64,000 nucleotides of DNA. Source: AP-15 sp963772295. GTDB lineage: Bacteria; Pseudomonadota; Alphaproteobacteria; ATCC43930; CGMCC-115725. The position numbers and the translations under genes are program-made. Position 1 is the first letter of the stretch, and each line of letters opens with the position of its first letter. The DNA is taken from assembly GCA_963772295.1 (NCBI GenBank), contig CAVYWO010000019.1, forward strand, positions 62,001 through 126,000. Reading direction: 5' to 3'. This document shows, in pieces, positions 53,096 through 62,878 of this stretch. A model generated the notes under the pieces. It was not told the origin of the DNA. It searched no databases and was given only the letters and a program-made list of their open reading frames with translations.

Positions 53096-55300
53096 GTGGT
53101 TTTGCGCTCGCGAGCATGCCTCGGCTGTCTGGCGCTGTTCGTTGCATTGGTCCCGAGGACGGCCTCGGCGCAGCACATTACAGTCGATGGGACGCTTTCC
53201 CCGCGCCGCACTCTCCCCGGGCCCCATTATCAGATCGGCGCCGAGCTCGGCCGTCAGCGCGGCGGCAATCTGTTCCAGAGCTTCGGGATCTTCGGGCTGA
53301 CCCCGGGCGAGAGCGCAACCTTTACCGGCCCAGCCTCGGTCGACAACATCATCGGCCGCGTCACCGGCGGGCAGATCTCGTCGATCGACGGCACGATCAA
53401 TTCGACGATCGCCGGCGCCAACGTCTATCTGATCAACCCTTACGGCGTCGTCTTCGGGCCGCAGGGGACGGTCAATGTTTCGGGCAGCTTTTACGCCTCG
53501 ACCGCCAACTACGTCAAAATGGCGAATGGCGCGCGATTTCGGGCGACGCACCCCAAAGCCAGCACGCTGACCGCGGCGCCGCCGGCGGCGTTCGGCTTTC
53601 TCGATGCGAAACCGCCGGCAATCACCGTCAACGGCAGCTTATTGGAGGCTCGGGGCACGATCGGGCTCGTCGGCGGCCCCGTATCGATCCGGAAGGCAAA
53701 GATCGCGCCGGCCGGCGCGATCGACGTGGCGAGCGTTGCCGGCGAAGGCGAGGTGCCGGTCAACCCGCGCAGTGCGCAAGGCCTGACGGCAAAGCGTTTC
53801 GGTCGGGTGACCATCACCGGCGGCTCGACGCTCGAGGTCGGTAATCCAGGCGGACACGGGCATGCCGGCAGTGTCTTCATCCGCTCGGGCAGCCTGACGA
53901 TCGACGACAGCACGATCGAGGCCGACAATCATGGCGCGCGCACCGGCGGCGAGATCGTGCTCGAGGCGGACGGCCGGATTGCGCTGGGCGACGGTGCCAC
54001 CGTCGAGACGGTTGCCTTCGGCAGTGGCCGCGGCGGGCGGCTCTCGGTTTCAACCGGCCGGCTCGCACTGACCGACGCGGCCTCGCTCGTTACCGTTGCC
54101 GAAGGGATCGGCGCCGCCGGCCCCGTCGATGTCGCAGCCGGCGCGATCCTGATCGATGGGCGAGGCGACCCGAGTTCCGCGACCGGGCTCGGGTCGTACT
54201 CGGATACTCCCGCGAAAGGGCAGGCCGGCGCCGTGACGATATCGGCCGGCAGCCTGAGCATTTTCGCCAACGGCGTGGTCCTCGGCGCGACCTTCGGGCG
54301 CGGCGGCGGCGGCAACCTTGCGCTCGATGTGCGCGGCGCTCTGTCGATCGACGCCACCGGCGCCGCACAGGTGACCGGCGTTATAGCCGATGCGGAGGCC
54401 GGCAGCACCGGCAGTGCCGGTGATGTGGCGATCGTCGCCGGCAGCCTGAAGATAGTCGATGGCGGCGCGATCTCGAGCGGCGCGGACGGCAGCGGGGATG
54501 CCGGCGATGTAACGGTCCGCGTTGCCGGCGCGGCACTGATCAGCGGCGCCGGAACCGGCATTGAAGGCAACACCTTTGGGACCGGCCACGGCGGCATCGT
54601 CACGGTGCGCACCGGTGCGCTGTTCCTGGAAGACGGGGCTCAGATTTCGGTCTCCAGCGTGTCCACCGGAGCAGCCGGCGAGGTCTCGGTCGAGGTCGCC
54701 AACAACCTCACGATCAAAGGGAGTTCGGGCATCTTCTCGAATGCTCTCGCAGCCAATAGCAAGGCCGCGGGAACGATTACAGTTGCCGCCGGCTCGCTCT
54801 CGATCGAGGACGGCGGACAGATTTCGGCCGGCACGTCCGGGGCCGGGAACGGCGGCGACATCTCAGTCGATGTATCGGGCCGGCTGACCATCACCGGCGC
54901 GGCGGGCCTCTTCACCGGCATTGCCGCGCAAGCCAATCCCGGCAGCACCGGGAGCGCGGGCGCGGTAGGGGTGACGGCCGGGACCTTGATCGTTGTCGAC
55001 GGCGAGATTTCTTCCGCCACGTTCGGGACCAAAAATGCCGGGACCGTCACGGTGAGTGCCGGAGCGCTGCGCGTCGCCGCCGCCGGCGAGATTACGGCAG
55101 ACAGCGAAGCCGGGAGCAAAGGCGATGCCGGAAAGGTAATGGTCGCGGCCGGCAGTCTCGATATCCACGACGGGCTGATCTCAGCGGCCTGCTCGCCGCC
55201 TTTAACGGCTTGCCGGCCAGCATGGGGAAACACGCGGGTACCGTCATTGTCGAAGTCAGCGGTCTTCTCACGATCGACGGGGCAGGATCGGTGTCGTTGA
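53096..55300 (+). CDS. filamentous-haemagglutinin-type exoprotein, N-terminal part
   Basis: This is a secreted two-partner-secretion-type adhesin. The GTG at 53096 with GGAG before it starts a signal peptide (ACLGCLALFVALVPRTASAQ). The haemagglutination-activity (TPS) domain spans about 30-140: GRQRGGNLFQSFGIFGLTPG, NIIGRVTGGQISSIDG, ANVYLINPYGVVFGPQGT. A beta-helix of Gly/Ala-rich repeats follows (AGDVxVxAGSLxIxDGGxIS). After DIHDGLIS, at about 55182-55186, one base is missing relative to the second repeat copy (DGLISSGLLAAFNG), so this frame ends in junk at 55300 while the true sequence goes on in another frame. Confidence 0.88.
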   Translation: MVLRSRACLGCLALFVALVPRTASAQHITVDGTLSPRRTLPGPHYQIGAELGRQRGGNLFQSFGIFGLTPGESATFTGPASVDNIIGRVTGGQISSIDGTINSTIAGANVYLINPYGVVFGPQGTVNVSGSFYASTANYVKMANGARFRATHPKASTLTAAPPAAFGFLDAKPPAITVNGSLLEARGTIGLVGGPVSIRKAKIAPAGAIDVASVAGEGEVPVNPRSAQGLTAKRFGRVTITGGSTLEVGNPGGHGHAGSVFIRSGSLTIDDSTIEADNHGARTGGEIVLEADGRIALGDGATVETVAFGSGRGGRLSVSTGRLALTDAASLVTVAEGIGAAGPVDVAAGAILIDGRGDPSSATGLGSYSDTPAKGQAGAVTISAGSLSIFANGVVLGATFGRGGGGNLALDVRGALSIDATGAAQVTGVIADAEAGSTGSAGDVAIVAGSLKIVDGGAISSGADGSGDAGDVTVRVAGAALISGAGTGIEGNTFGTGHGGIVTVRTGALFLEDGAQISVSSVSTGAAGEVSVEVANNLTIKGSSGIFSNALAANSKAAGTITVAAGSLSIEDGGQISAGTSGAGNGGDISVDVSGRLTITGAAGLFTGIAAQANPGSTGSAGAVGVTAGTLIVVDGEISSATFGTKNAGTVTVSAGALRVAAAGEITADSEAGSKGDAGKVMVAAGSLDIHDGLISAACSPPLTACRPAWGNTRVPSLSKSAVFSRSTGQDRCR

Positions 55301-57720
55301 GCGGGATCGCAGCGGACGCCAACACGGGGACGACGGGCACCGGCGGCGACGTGCGGGTCACGGCGGGAACTTTGTCGGTCACCGACAAAGGCGAGATCGC
55401 CAGCAGCACCTTCGGCGCAGGCCGGGGCGGCAGTGTCTCCGTCGCAGTCGCCGGCCGGCTGGAGATCGACGGCGCCAGCTCGCGCGCTCTCGGTTTGACC
55501 GGCATCACCTCCGAGGCCAATCCCGGGAGCAGCGGCAGCGCCGGCGATGTCTTCGTCAGGGCGGGAAGCTTGTCGATCCTGGATAACGGCGAGATTTCGA
55601 GCGCCACTTTCGGGACCGAGAATGCCGGTACCGTTTCCGTCACTGCGCGGGCGATATCCCTCGCCAGCGGCGGCGAGATCGCGTCGGGCAGCGAGGCCGG
55701 GAGCAGCGGCGACGCCGGAAACGTGATCATCAAAGCGGGCAGCCTCGGCATCAGCGACGGCTTGATCTCGAGCGGCCTGCTTGCAGCCTTTAACGGCGTG
55801 CCGGCGAGCGCGGGGAGGCGCGCCGGCAATATCACGGTCGAGGTCAGCGGCCTCTTGACCATCGTGGGGTCGGGATCTGCCGCGCTGGCGGGGATCGCGA
55901 CGGACGCCGATCCGGGCACGACCGGCAACGCCGGCGATGTGCATGTCACCGCCGCAGCGTTGTCGATCGTCGACAACGGTGAGATCGGAAGCGGGACCTT
56001 TGGGGCCGGAACCGGCGGGACCGTCTTCGTCGCGGTCAGCGGCCGGCTGAAAATCAACGGCGCGCGCTCAGACCCCAAATTTGTGACCGGGATTGCGACG
56101 CAGGCCAATCAGGGAAGTACCAACAAGGCGGGCGATGTGTTCGTCCGCGCCGGAGGTTTAACGATCCTCGACGGCGGCGCGATTACCAGCTCCGCGGTCG
56201 GAGCCTCGGAGCAGGGGCCGGCGGCCACCGGCAACGCCGGGAAAGTGGCGGTCTTGGTCGCTGGGGAGCTGTCGATCCAGGGCGGGCAAATTGCCACGAC
56301 CACCGATCCGGGAACCAGCGGCGCTGCCGGCTCGGTCGAGGTCACGGCGGGGCAAGTCTCGATCGCGGACGGCGGCGAGATCGTCAGCACGACCGCCGGA
56401 ACCGGGGCTGGCGGCTCGGTCACGGTCACGACGCGAGGCGCACTGCTGTTGGACGGCAACGGCATACCCGGCACCGAGATCGCGGCCTCGGCGACCGGGC
56501 CGCAATCCGGGGGGGCCGGCGCCGTTGCCGTGACCGCCGGCAGCCTGACGATCGAAAGCGGGGCGGAAATCGCCAGTTCGACGGCGGGTCCCGGGGCCGG
56601 CGGCCAAGTCGAGGTTGTCGTCGGTTCCGGCGTCGTCCTTGCCGGCGCGGGATCGCAGATCACGGCGCAATCGATCGGCAGCGGAAATGCCGGCTCGCTC
56701 GAGGTCACGGCGGGGCAAATCTCGGTTGCGGACGGCGCCGCGATCGTCAGCACGTCCGCCGGAACCGGGGCCGGCGGCTCGGTCACGGTCACGACGCGAG
56801 GCACCCTTCTGTTGGACGGCGGCGGCGTACCGGGCAGCGAAATCGCCGCCTCGGCGACCGGGCCGCAATCCGGGCCGGCCGGTACGGTTGCCGTGACCGC
56901 CGGCAGCCTGACGATCAAAGGCGGCGCCGAGATCGCCAGCACCACCGCCGGAGGCGGCACTGGCGGTGACGTGATCCTTGACGTGTCTTCGGACCTTGTC
57001 CTCGTCGGACCCGGTCCGCAGATCACCGCGCAGTCGAGCGCCGGCGGCGATGCGGGCGCGATTGCGATCGCCGCCGATCGGCTTCTCCTGAACGGCGGCG
57101 CCGCGATCTCGACCGAGGCGGCGACCTCGACCGCCAATGGCGGCAATATCGGAATGTCGCTGCGAGAAATGCTTTATCTGACCGACGGCGAGATCACGAC
57201 CTCGGTCCAGGGCGTGACCGGCAATGGCGGCAATATCACCATCGCGTCGCCGTTTGTCATTCTGAGCGGCAGCGATGTCATCGCTCAGGCGGTCGAAGGT
57301 CATGGCGGCAACATTATGATCGATGCCGGCCAATACATTCCGTCCGCCGACAGCATCGTCTCAGCGAGCTCGGCCTTCGGCGTGTCGGGGAACGTCGTCA
57401 TCAGCGGGCCGCGCGTCGATCTGAACGGCACCCTTGTCGTCCTGTCGAGCGAGTTGCTCAGTGCCGTCGCCGTGACCCGCGCCAGCTGTGCCGCGCGCGC
57501 CCCCGGCCCGCAATCGAGCCTCGTCGAGGCGGGCCGCGGCGGCCTGCCGGAAGACCCGAACGCGAGCCTGCCGGCGCTCTACCTCGCGGGCCGCGATCTG
57601 CGGCTCGATCCGCGGGTCGCCCCGCGCCGCGCCGAGGCCGAAGGGGACCTCCCGTCGACCCTCGAAATCGCGGTTGCGCTGCGGTTGAGGCGATGGCGAG
57701 TGCCGCGACCGAGGCAGTGA
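55210..57720 (+). CDS. filamentous-haemagglutinin-type exoprotein, C-terminal part
   Basis: This frame continues the beta-helix protein after the one-base frameshift. The true sequence resumes just before 55210 (GLLAAFNGLPASMG). It carries many more repeats of the AGSLTIxxGAEIASxTAG type, including two nearly identical 121-codon units (56330 and 56693), and ends in a region with two Cys and a Pro/Arg tail. Joined to the N-terminal part it gives about 1541 aa. It shows no self-cleavage or autotransporter domain, so a TpsB pore is expected; none lies in the window. Its 3' end overlaps the next gene by 28 bases. Confidence 0.85.
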   Translation: MPASMGKHAGTVIVEVSGLLTIDGAGSVSLSGIAADANTGTTGTGGDVRVTAGTLSVTDKGEIASSTFGAGRGGSVSVAVAGRLEIDGASSRALGLTGITSEANPGSSGSAGDVFVRAGSLSILDNGEISSATFGTENAGTVSVTARAISLASGGEIASGSEAGSSGDAGNVIIKAGSLGISDGLISSGLLAAFNGVPASAGRRAGNITVEVSGLLTIVGSGSAALAGIATDADPGTTGNAGDVHVTAAALSIVDNGEIGSGTFGAGTGGTVFVAVSGRLKINGARSDPKFVTGIATQANQGSTNKAGDVFVRAGGLTILDGGAITSSAVGASEQGPAATGNAGKVAVLVAGELSIQGGQIATTTDPGTSGAAGSVEVTAGQVSIADGGEIVSTTAGTGAGGSVTVTTRGALLLDGNGIPGTEIAASATGPQSGGAGAVAVTAGSLTIESGAEIASSTAGPGAGGQVEVVVGSGVVLAGAGSQITAQSIGSGNAGSLEVTAGQISVADGAAIVSTSAGTGAGGSVTVTTRGTLLLDGGGVPGSEIAASATGPQSGPAGTVAVTAGSLTIKGGAEIASTTAGGGTGGDVILDVSSDLVLVGPGPQITAQSSAGGDAGAIAIAADRLLLNGGAAISTEAATSTANGGNIGMSLREMLYLTDGEITTSVQGVTGNGGNITIASPFVILSGSDVIAQAVEGHGGNIMIDAGQYIPSADSIVSASSAFGVSGNVVISGPRVDLNGTLVVLSSELLSAVAVTRASCAARAPGPQSSLVEAGRGGLPEDPNASLPALYLAGRDLRLDPRVAPRRAEAEGDLPSTLEIAVALRLRRWRVPRPRQ
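56330..56923 (+). repeat. 121-codon tandem repeat in the exoprotein gene
   Basis: The segment starting gaggtcacggcggggcaa at 56338 recurs at 56701, an offset of 363 bases (121 codons). Similarity continues for about 230 bases, through GSVTVTTRG and EIAASATGPQSG. The repeat keeps frame and probably arose by recent duplication of one beta-helix block. Confidence 0.75.
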
Positions 57721-59777
57721 GCCGGGCCCGGTCGGCGAAGGGCCGCATCGCGCGACTGTTGCGCCGGCCCGCGCTGAAGGCGCTGGCGGGCGCCGGCGTC
57801 GTTGCCGCGATCGTCATCCTGGCGCGCGGCTGGGGGCTCCTGCAGCCCTTCGAGCTGTGGATCTATGACGCGCTGCGCGTGGCGTGGGCTGGGGACTCGC
57901 GAGGCGATCGCATCCTGCTGGTGGGCGCCACCGAAGCGGATGTCGAGCGCTGGGATTGGCCGCTGCGCGATGGCGATCTCGCGACGCTGTTGCAGCGGAT
58001 CGCCGGCTGGCAGCCGCGGGTCGTCGCCGTCGACCTCTACCGCGACCACCCGGAGCCGCCCGGCACCGATCGGCTCGCCGCCGTCCTCGCACAGCACAAA
58101 AACATCGTCTGGGCCTTCAAGCTCAAGGATCGGACCCAGCCGGCGATCGCGCCGCCGGCGGCATTGCGCGGCACCGACCGCATCGCCCTCTCCGATGTCA
58201 TCCCCGATGCGGGCGATGTCGTGCGGCGCGGTTTGCTGTTTGCCGATGACGGCGTTGATAACTACCCGACGCTAGGGATGGCCTTGGCCTTGGGCTATCT
58301 CGCCCGAGATCGGATCGGGCTCGCGCCCGGCCCGGCCGGCGATTTGCGCCTCGGAAAGGCGCTGATCGCCCCGCTCGACGACACGCGCGGGCCCTATCTC
58401 AGGCTCGACAGTGGCGGTTACCAGATGCTGCTCGACTATCATGGCGGCCCCGACCCGTTCCCCGAGAAGAGCATCGGCGAGGTGATGCACAACGATGACG
58501 CGGCACGGCTGGCGCGCGGCCGGGCGGTGATCGTCGGCATCACTTCCGAAAGCGTAAAAGATTTCTTCTCGACCCCGTTCGACACCGGGTTCGGCCATGC
58601 GGGCCCAATCTACGGCATCGCCTTGCACGCCGATCTCGCCGATCAACTGATCCGCGAAGCCCTCGGCCGCAGCCCGAGCTTGCGGTTCCTGCCGCGCGGG
58701 ATCGAAGATCTGTGGATCTGGAGTTGGGCGATCGCCGGCGCGGTGCTCGGTATATTCGTCGTTTCGACGATCCCGGCGGTACTCGGTACGATTGCCGGCC
58801 TCGCCCTCTTGGCCGGCATCGTCTATGGCGCCTTCGGCGGGGCGGCGTTGCTGCCGGCATTGCCGGCAGCGCTCGCCTGGGTCGGCTCGGCCGGTCTCGC
58901 CAACCAGTTGCTGCACTCGGCGAGCAACCAGGCTCGCGCGCATCTGCGCAAAACCTTCGAGCATTACCTGCCGCCTGCGGTCGTCGCAGCGATGCTGGAA
59001 TCCGAGACCCTGCCGAAGCTCGGCGGCGAACGGCGGGAGATTTCGGTATTGTTCAGCGACGTCGCCGGCTTCACGACCCTCTCGGAAAGCCTCGACCCGG
59101 TATTTCTTACCGACCTGACCAATGAATATTTCGAGGGGGTGTGCGCCGCGATCTTCAAGGAGGGCGGCCTCGTCAACGAGTTTGCCGGCGACGGCGTGCT
59201 CGCCTTCTTCGGCGCGCCGCAGGAGCAGCCCGATCATGCCGATCGCGCGGTCGCCGCCGCACTCGGGATCGACGCCTTCGCCCGACGCTTCAGCGCCGAG
59301 CAGAAGGCGCGCGGCATCGCTTTCGGGCACACCCGGATCGGCGTCCATACCGGCATCGCGATGGTCGGCAATATCGGCAGCCGCACGCGGCTCAAATATT
59401 CGGCGCAAGGCGACACGTTGAACACCGGGTCGCGGCTCGAAGGGCTGAACAAGGCGATCGGCACCCGGATTTGCGTCTCCGGGGAGACGGTCAAGCGCGC
59501 GCGCCGGCACCATTTCCGCCCGATCGGCGCGTTCGTCGTCAAAGGCCGGCGCGGTGCCACCGACATTTTCGAGCCGCTCGCGGCGGAGACCGACGATCCG
59601 GCTGCAACCGCGCGTTACGAAGCGGCGTTTCGCGCGCTGACGGCGGGCGACCCCGGTGCCGCCGCCGCCTTCGCCGCGCTGCGGCGCGACCATCCGGACG
59701 ATCCGTGCATCGGGTTTCATGCCGCTCGTCTCGCGGCCGGAGAGACCGGCAGCCTGATCATCATGGCCGAGAAATGA
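57693..59777 (+). CDS. CHASE2-domain adenylate cyclase
   Basis: This 694-aa membrane cyclase has a first membrane helix (LAGAGVVAAIVILARGWGL), then an extracytoplasmic CHASE2 sensor (about 50-325: FELWIYDALRVAWAG, WPLRDGDLATLLQRI, GYQMLLDYHGGPDPF, ITSESVKDFFSTPFD). Two or three further helices lie at about 345-420. A class III catalytic domain follows, with metal Asp456 in VLFSDVAGFTTLSE and Asp500 in FAGDGVLAFFGAP, and NTGSRLEG. All catalytic residues seem present, so it should make cAMP in response to an envelope signal. It overlaps the adhesin gene and is coupled (ATGA) to the CHAT gene. Confidence 0.93.
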   Translation: MASAATEAVSRARSAKGRIARLLRRPALKALAGAGVVAAIVILARGWGLLQPFELWIYDALRVAWAGDSRGDRILLVGATEADVERWDWPLRDGDLATLLQRIAGWQPRVVAVDLYRDHPEPPGTDRLAAVLAQHKNIVWAFKLKDRTQPAIAPPAALRGTDRIALSDVIPDAGDVVRRGLLFADDGVDNYPTLGMALALGYLARDRIGLAPGPAGDLRLGKALIAPLDDTRGPYLRLDSGGYQMLLDYHGGPDPFPEKSIGEVMHNDDAARLARGRAVIVGITSESVKDFFSTPFDTGFGHAGPIYGIALHADLADQLIREALGRSPSLRFLPRGIEDLWIWSWAIAGAVLGIFVVSTIPAVLGTIAGLALLAGIVYGAFGGAALLPALPAALAWVGSAGLANQLLHSASNQARAHLRKTFEHYLPPAVVAAMLESETLPKLGGERREISVLFSDVAGFTTLSESLDPVFLTDLTNEYFEGVCAAIFKEGGLVNEFAGDGVLAFFGAPQEQPDHADRAVAAALGIDAFARRFSAEQKARGIAFGHTRIGVHTGIAMVGNIGSRTRLKYSAQGDTLNTGSRLEGLNKAIGTRICVSGETVKRARRHHFRPIGAFVVKGRRGATDIFEPLAAETDDPAATARYEAAFRALTAGDPGAAAAFAALRRDHPDDPCIGFHAARLAAGETGSLIIMAEK

Positions 59778-62059
59778 GACGCCGCGCTCTGCCGGCCGCG
59801 CTGATCGCGGCGTTCCTGTTCGGCGTCGCCGCCGCCCCGGCGCGGGCGTCCGACGATCGCACTCTGGCGCTCGATTATCTCGGGCAGGGGACGGCGGCAT
59901 TTCGCATGGGCGACATCGTCGCCGCGACCCGGTATTGGTCGGACGCGATCCGGCTGTGCCGCCGGTCCGGCGACGCCGATCTCGAAGCGCAAGCCCTGGC
60001 GCGGCGCGGCGAGGCCTACCGCGTCGCCGGCTATTACCGCGACGCGAGCAGCGATTTGCGCGCGGCGCTCGCCAAGGCCGAACAAAGCGGCGACGAGCGG
60101 CTGGTCGCGGCGGCGAGCGGGGCGCTCGGCAACCTCGCCTTCATCTCGCAACGCACCGCCGTCGCCGAGCCACTGCTCGACCAGAGCCGCGAGCTTGCCG
60201 GCCGCTTGCACGACTGGCCGACGCTTGCCGCAAGCGAGAACGATCTCGGCAATCTCTATGCCGCGACGGGCCGGCCGGATGCGGCGGCGCGCGCTTATCG
60301 GGCGGCGATCGCCGATGCCACGACCGCGGGCGAAGGCCAGCTCGCCGCCACCGCCGAAACCAACGCCGCGCGGCTCGCGCTGCGCCGCGGCGACCCGGCG
60401 CCCGCGACCGGGCTGTTGAGCCAGGCGGTCGCCATGCTGCAGCGCGAGCCGCCTTCCTTTGCCGCCGGCATGGCGTTGGTCTCGGCGGGGTCGGCGGTCT
60501 TCGAGACCCGCGGGGCTATTCCCGGCGTCGCCGAGGCCGTCGCCGAGCGCGCCTTCGACGCCGCGGCCGCGACGGCCGAAACGCTGCACAACCCGGTGCT
60601 CGCCTCGCTCGCCGACGGCAGCCTGGGGCATCTCGACGAGCGGGCGGGCCGCGCGGCCGCTGCGGCACGGCTGACCGAGCGCGCCGCCTTTTTTGCGCAA
60701 CAAGCCGGATCGGCGGAATTGTCGTTTCGCTGGGATTGGCAGCGGGCGCGTCTGGCCCGGCAGCGCGGCGAGACGGCTCTGGCGCTCGCGAGCTATCGCC
60801 GCGCCGTCGCCGAGCTGCAATCGGTCCGCCAGGACATTCCGGTCGAATACCGCGACGGCCGCTCGTCCTATCGGACAACCTTCGGCCCGCTCTACCTGCA
60901 ATATACCGATCTGGTCCTGCGCCGCGCGTCGTCGGACAAGGCCGATGCACCGCGGCTGATCCGCGTGGCCCGCGACACGGTCGAGGCGCTGAAGGCGACT
61001 GAATTGCAGGATTATTTTCGGGATTCCTGCGTTGCCGCCTTCACCGCCCAGCAGCGTTCGATCGCCACCATCGCGCCGGGTACCGCGGTCATCTATCCGA
61101 TATCGCTGCCGGACCGATTGGAGCTTCTGGTCAGTTTCGGTACGGAAGAGCGGCAATTCACGATTCCCGTCGCGGAAGCGACGCTGCGCGGAGAAGTGCA
61201 GCGCTTCCGCGCGTTGTTGGAGAAGCGGGCGACAAATGAATACCTGGTGCCGGCGCGGCAGCTCTACGACGAGATCATCCGACCGATCGAGCCGGCGCTC
61301 GCGGCGCACCATGTCGATACGCTCGTCGTCGTCCCCGACGAGGTGTTGCGGATCGTGCCGTTTGCGGCGCTGTACGACGGCACCCGGTTTGTCGTTGACC
61401 GCTACGCGACGGCAATCGCGCCAAGTCTGCAGATGGTCGCAGCCGAGCCGCTTGCCGCGACGGCAGGGACGGCACTGGTGCTCGGGATCTCGGAGAGCGT
61501 CGAGGGCTATGTGCCGCTGCCGAACGTACCGCAGGAAGTCGCCGGCGTGCATTCGATCGAGGGCGGCGATGTCCTCCTCAACGGCGCCTTCACCCGCGCG
61601 GCGTTTTCACGCGCGCTGAAGAGCGGCAAATACAGCATCGTGCACATCGCCTCGCACGGCCAGTTCGGCCCCGATCCGAGCCGAACATTTGTGCTCGCCT
61701 TCGACGGCAAGCTGACAATGGACGATCTCGAAGCCGACATCAAATTCGGTCCGCCGCGCGAAACCCCGCTCGAGCTGCTGATCCTCAGCGCTTGCGAGAC
61801 GGCGAGCGGCGATGACCGTGCGGCGCTGGGCCTCGCCGGCGTGGCGCTGAAGGCCGGGGCGCGCAGCGCGCTGGCGACGCTCTGGTACATCAACGATGTC
61901 GCATCCGGCACGCTGATCACCGCCTTCTACCAGGGCCTGCAATCCGGCCTGTCCAAGGCGCAGGCGCTGCGCCGCGCCCAAATGGCGCTCGCCGCCGACC
62001 CGCGCTGGGCCCACCCGGCCTATTGGGCGCCGTTCCTGTTGATCGGCAACTGGCTTTAG
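59774..62059 (+). CDS. secreted TPR-CHAT domain protein
   Basis: This 761-aa protein has a signal peptide (RRALPAALIAAFLFGVAAAPARA), so its caspase-like domain is placed in the periplasm. Residues 30-390 are TPR-type helical repeats (AFRMGDIVAATRYWSDAIRL, ASENDLGNLYAATGRPDAAA). Residues 440-761 are a CHAT protease-like domain with catalytic His628 in HIASHGQFG and Cys674 in ILSACETASGDD, both present, and a final WAHPAYWAPFLLIGNWL. The longer frame from 59141 is a shadow of the cyclase. The start overlaps the cyclase stop by four bases. Target unknown; neighbouring exoprotein or DUF928 protein are candidates. Confidence 0.92.
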   Translation: MRRRALPAALIAAFLFGVAAAPARASDDRTLALDYLGQGTAAFRMGDIVAATRYWSDAIRLCRRSGDADLEAQALARRGEAYRVAGYYRDASSDLRAALAKAEQSGDERLVAAASGALGNLAFISQRTAVAEPLLDQSRELAGRLHDWPTLAASENDLGNLYAATGRPDAAARAYRAAIADATTAGEGQLAATAETNAARLALRRGDPAPATGLLSQAVAMLQREPPSFAAGMALVSAGSAVFETRGAIPGVAEAVAERAFDAAAATAETLHNPVLASLADGSLGHLDERAGRAAAAARLTERAAFFAQQAGSAELSFRWDWQRARLARQRGETALALASYRRAVAELQSVRQDIPVEYRDGRSSYRTTFGPLYLQYTDLVLRRASSDKADAPRLIRVARDTVEALKATELQDYFRDSCVAAFTAQQRSIATIAPGTAVIYPISLPDRLELLVSFGTEERQFTIPVAEATLRGEVQRFRALLEKRATNEYLVPARQLYDEIIRPIEPALAAHHVDTLVVVPDEVLRIVPFAALYDGTRFVVDRYATAIAPSLQMVAAEPLAATAGTALVLGISESVEGYVPLPNVPQEVAGVHSIEGGDVLLNGAFTRAAFSRALKSGKYSIVHIASHGQFGPDPSRTFVLAFDGKLTMDDLEADIKFGPPRETPLELLILSACETASGDDRAALGLAGVALKAGARSALATLWYINDVASGTLITAFYQGLQSGLSKAQALRRAQMALAADPRWAHPAYWAPFLLIGNWL

Positions 62060-62062
62060 GGG

Positions 62063-62812
62063 ATGGGGGTGGCCGCGCGCTGCATCCTTTGCGTCTTCGT
62101 CGCCGCGGCGCTGGCGACGGCAGCCGGTCAGTCCACCACCGCGCGCGCGCAGACCAATCAGGGTGAGACAGCGCAGCAGCAGAGCGAGTCGCTGCCGACC
62201 TACCGGCCGCCGCCGCGCGGCGCGCCGGGCGGGCGCGTCGGCGGCGCCTCACGCGGCACCTTCCGACCGCCGGCACCGCTGCCGACGATCGAGCTGTTGG
62301 CGCCGCGCGACCACACGGGGCTGACCACAAATCCAGCGCCCGCGCTCTATTATTTCGTATCGGGGCCGGTCGCCTGGCCGACCCGCTTCACGATCAGCGC
62401 ACCGGGCCAGCCCGCGCCGGTGCTCGAGGTGCCGATCCCGGCGCCGGCGGCCGCCGGCATCTTCCGTCTCGATCCCGGCGATTACGGCGTTCGGCTCGAG
62501 TCGGGCATCCTTTACACCTGGTCGGTGTCGGCGATCCTCGATCCGCGGATCCCCGCCCGCGACATCGTCGCCAGCGCCACGCTGTTGCTGCGCCGCTCGG
62601 ATGCGGCCGCCGCCGATGCGGCGAGTGCCGCATCCCCGTTACGCCGCGCCGTGCTCAACGCGCGCGACGGCCTCTGGTACGACGCGGTGGCCGCTGCCGT
62701 CGCCGCGGCGCCGGCCTACGGCCGCGCCGCTCTCGACGCGCTGATGCGCGACGTCGGGCTCGCCGAACCGGTCGCCTACGACCGGCAATCCGCCGCCTTC
62801 CGCGCCCGCTGA
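62063..62812 (+). CDS. DUF928 family secreted protein
   Basis: This 249-aa protein has a signal peptide (CILCVFVAAALATAAGQ). It has the DUF928 pattern: LPTYRPPPRGAPGGRVGG, ASRGTF, LLAPRDHTGLTTNPAPALYYF, then YGVRLESGILYTWSVSAILD. The family is best known in cyanobacteria, where it is often near CHAT, CHASE2 and haemagglutinin genes; here the same companions precede it by only three bases after the CHAT stop. It is probably periplasmic or surface-associated; the function is unknown. It is the last gene of the operon. Confidence 0.8.
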   Translation: MGVAARCILCVFVAAALATAAGQSTTARAQTNQGETAQQQSESLPTYRPPPRGAPGGRVGGASRGTFRPPAPLPTIELLAPRDHTGLTTNPAPALYYFVSGPVAWPTRFTISAPGQPAPVLEVPIPAPAAAGIFRLDPGDYGVRLESGILYTWSVSAILDPRIPARDIVASATLLLRRSDAAAADAASAASPLRRAVLNARDGLWYDAVAAAVAAAPAYGRAALDALMRDVGLAEPVAYDRQSAAFRAR

Positions 62813-62848
62813 GCCGGCCTGACCGGGTGGCTCTTGATAGTGACGTAG

Positions 62849-62878
62849 GGCGGAATAGCGCATAGCGCGCATTCCGCC
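62849..62878. repeat. intergenic palindrome after the DUF928 gene
   Basis: ggcggaat (62849-62856) pairs with attccgcc (62871-62878) around a 14-base loop. It may serve as a hairpin terminator of the operon, or be a REP-like repeat; no T-run follows, which favours the repeat. Confidence 0.5.

Noticed and set aside
55170..55200. Programmed ribosomal frameshift in the adhesin or PKS
   Set aside because: No slippery heptamer or downstream stem is apparent at either break; a missing base relative to an internal repeat copy explains the adhesin break better.
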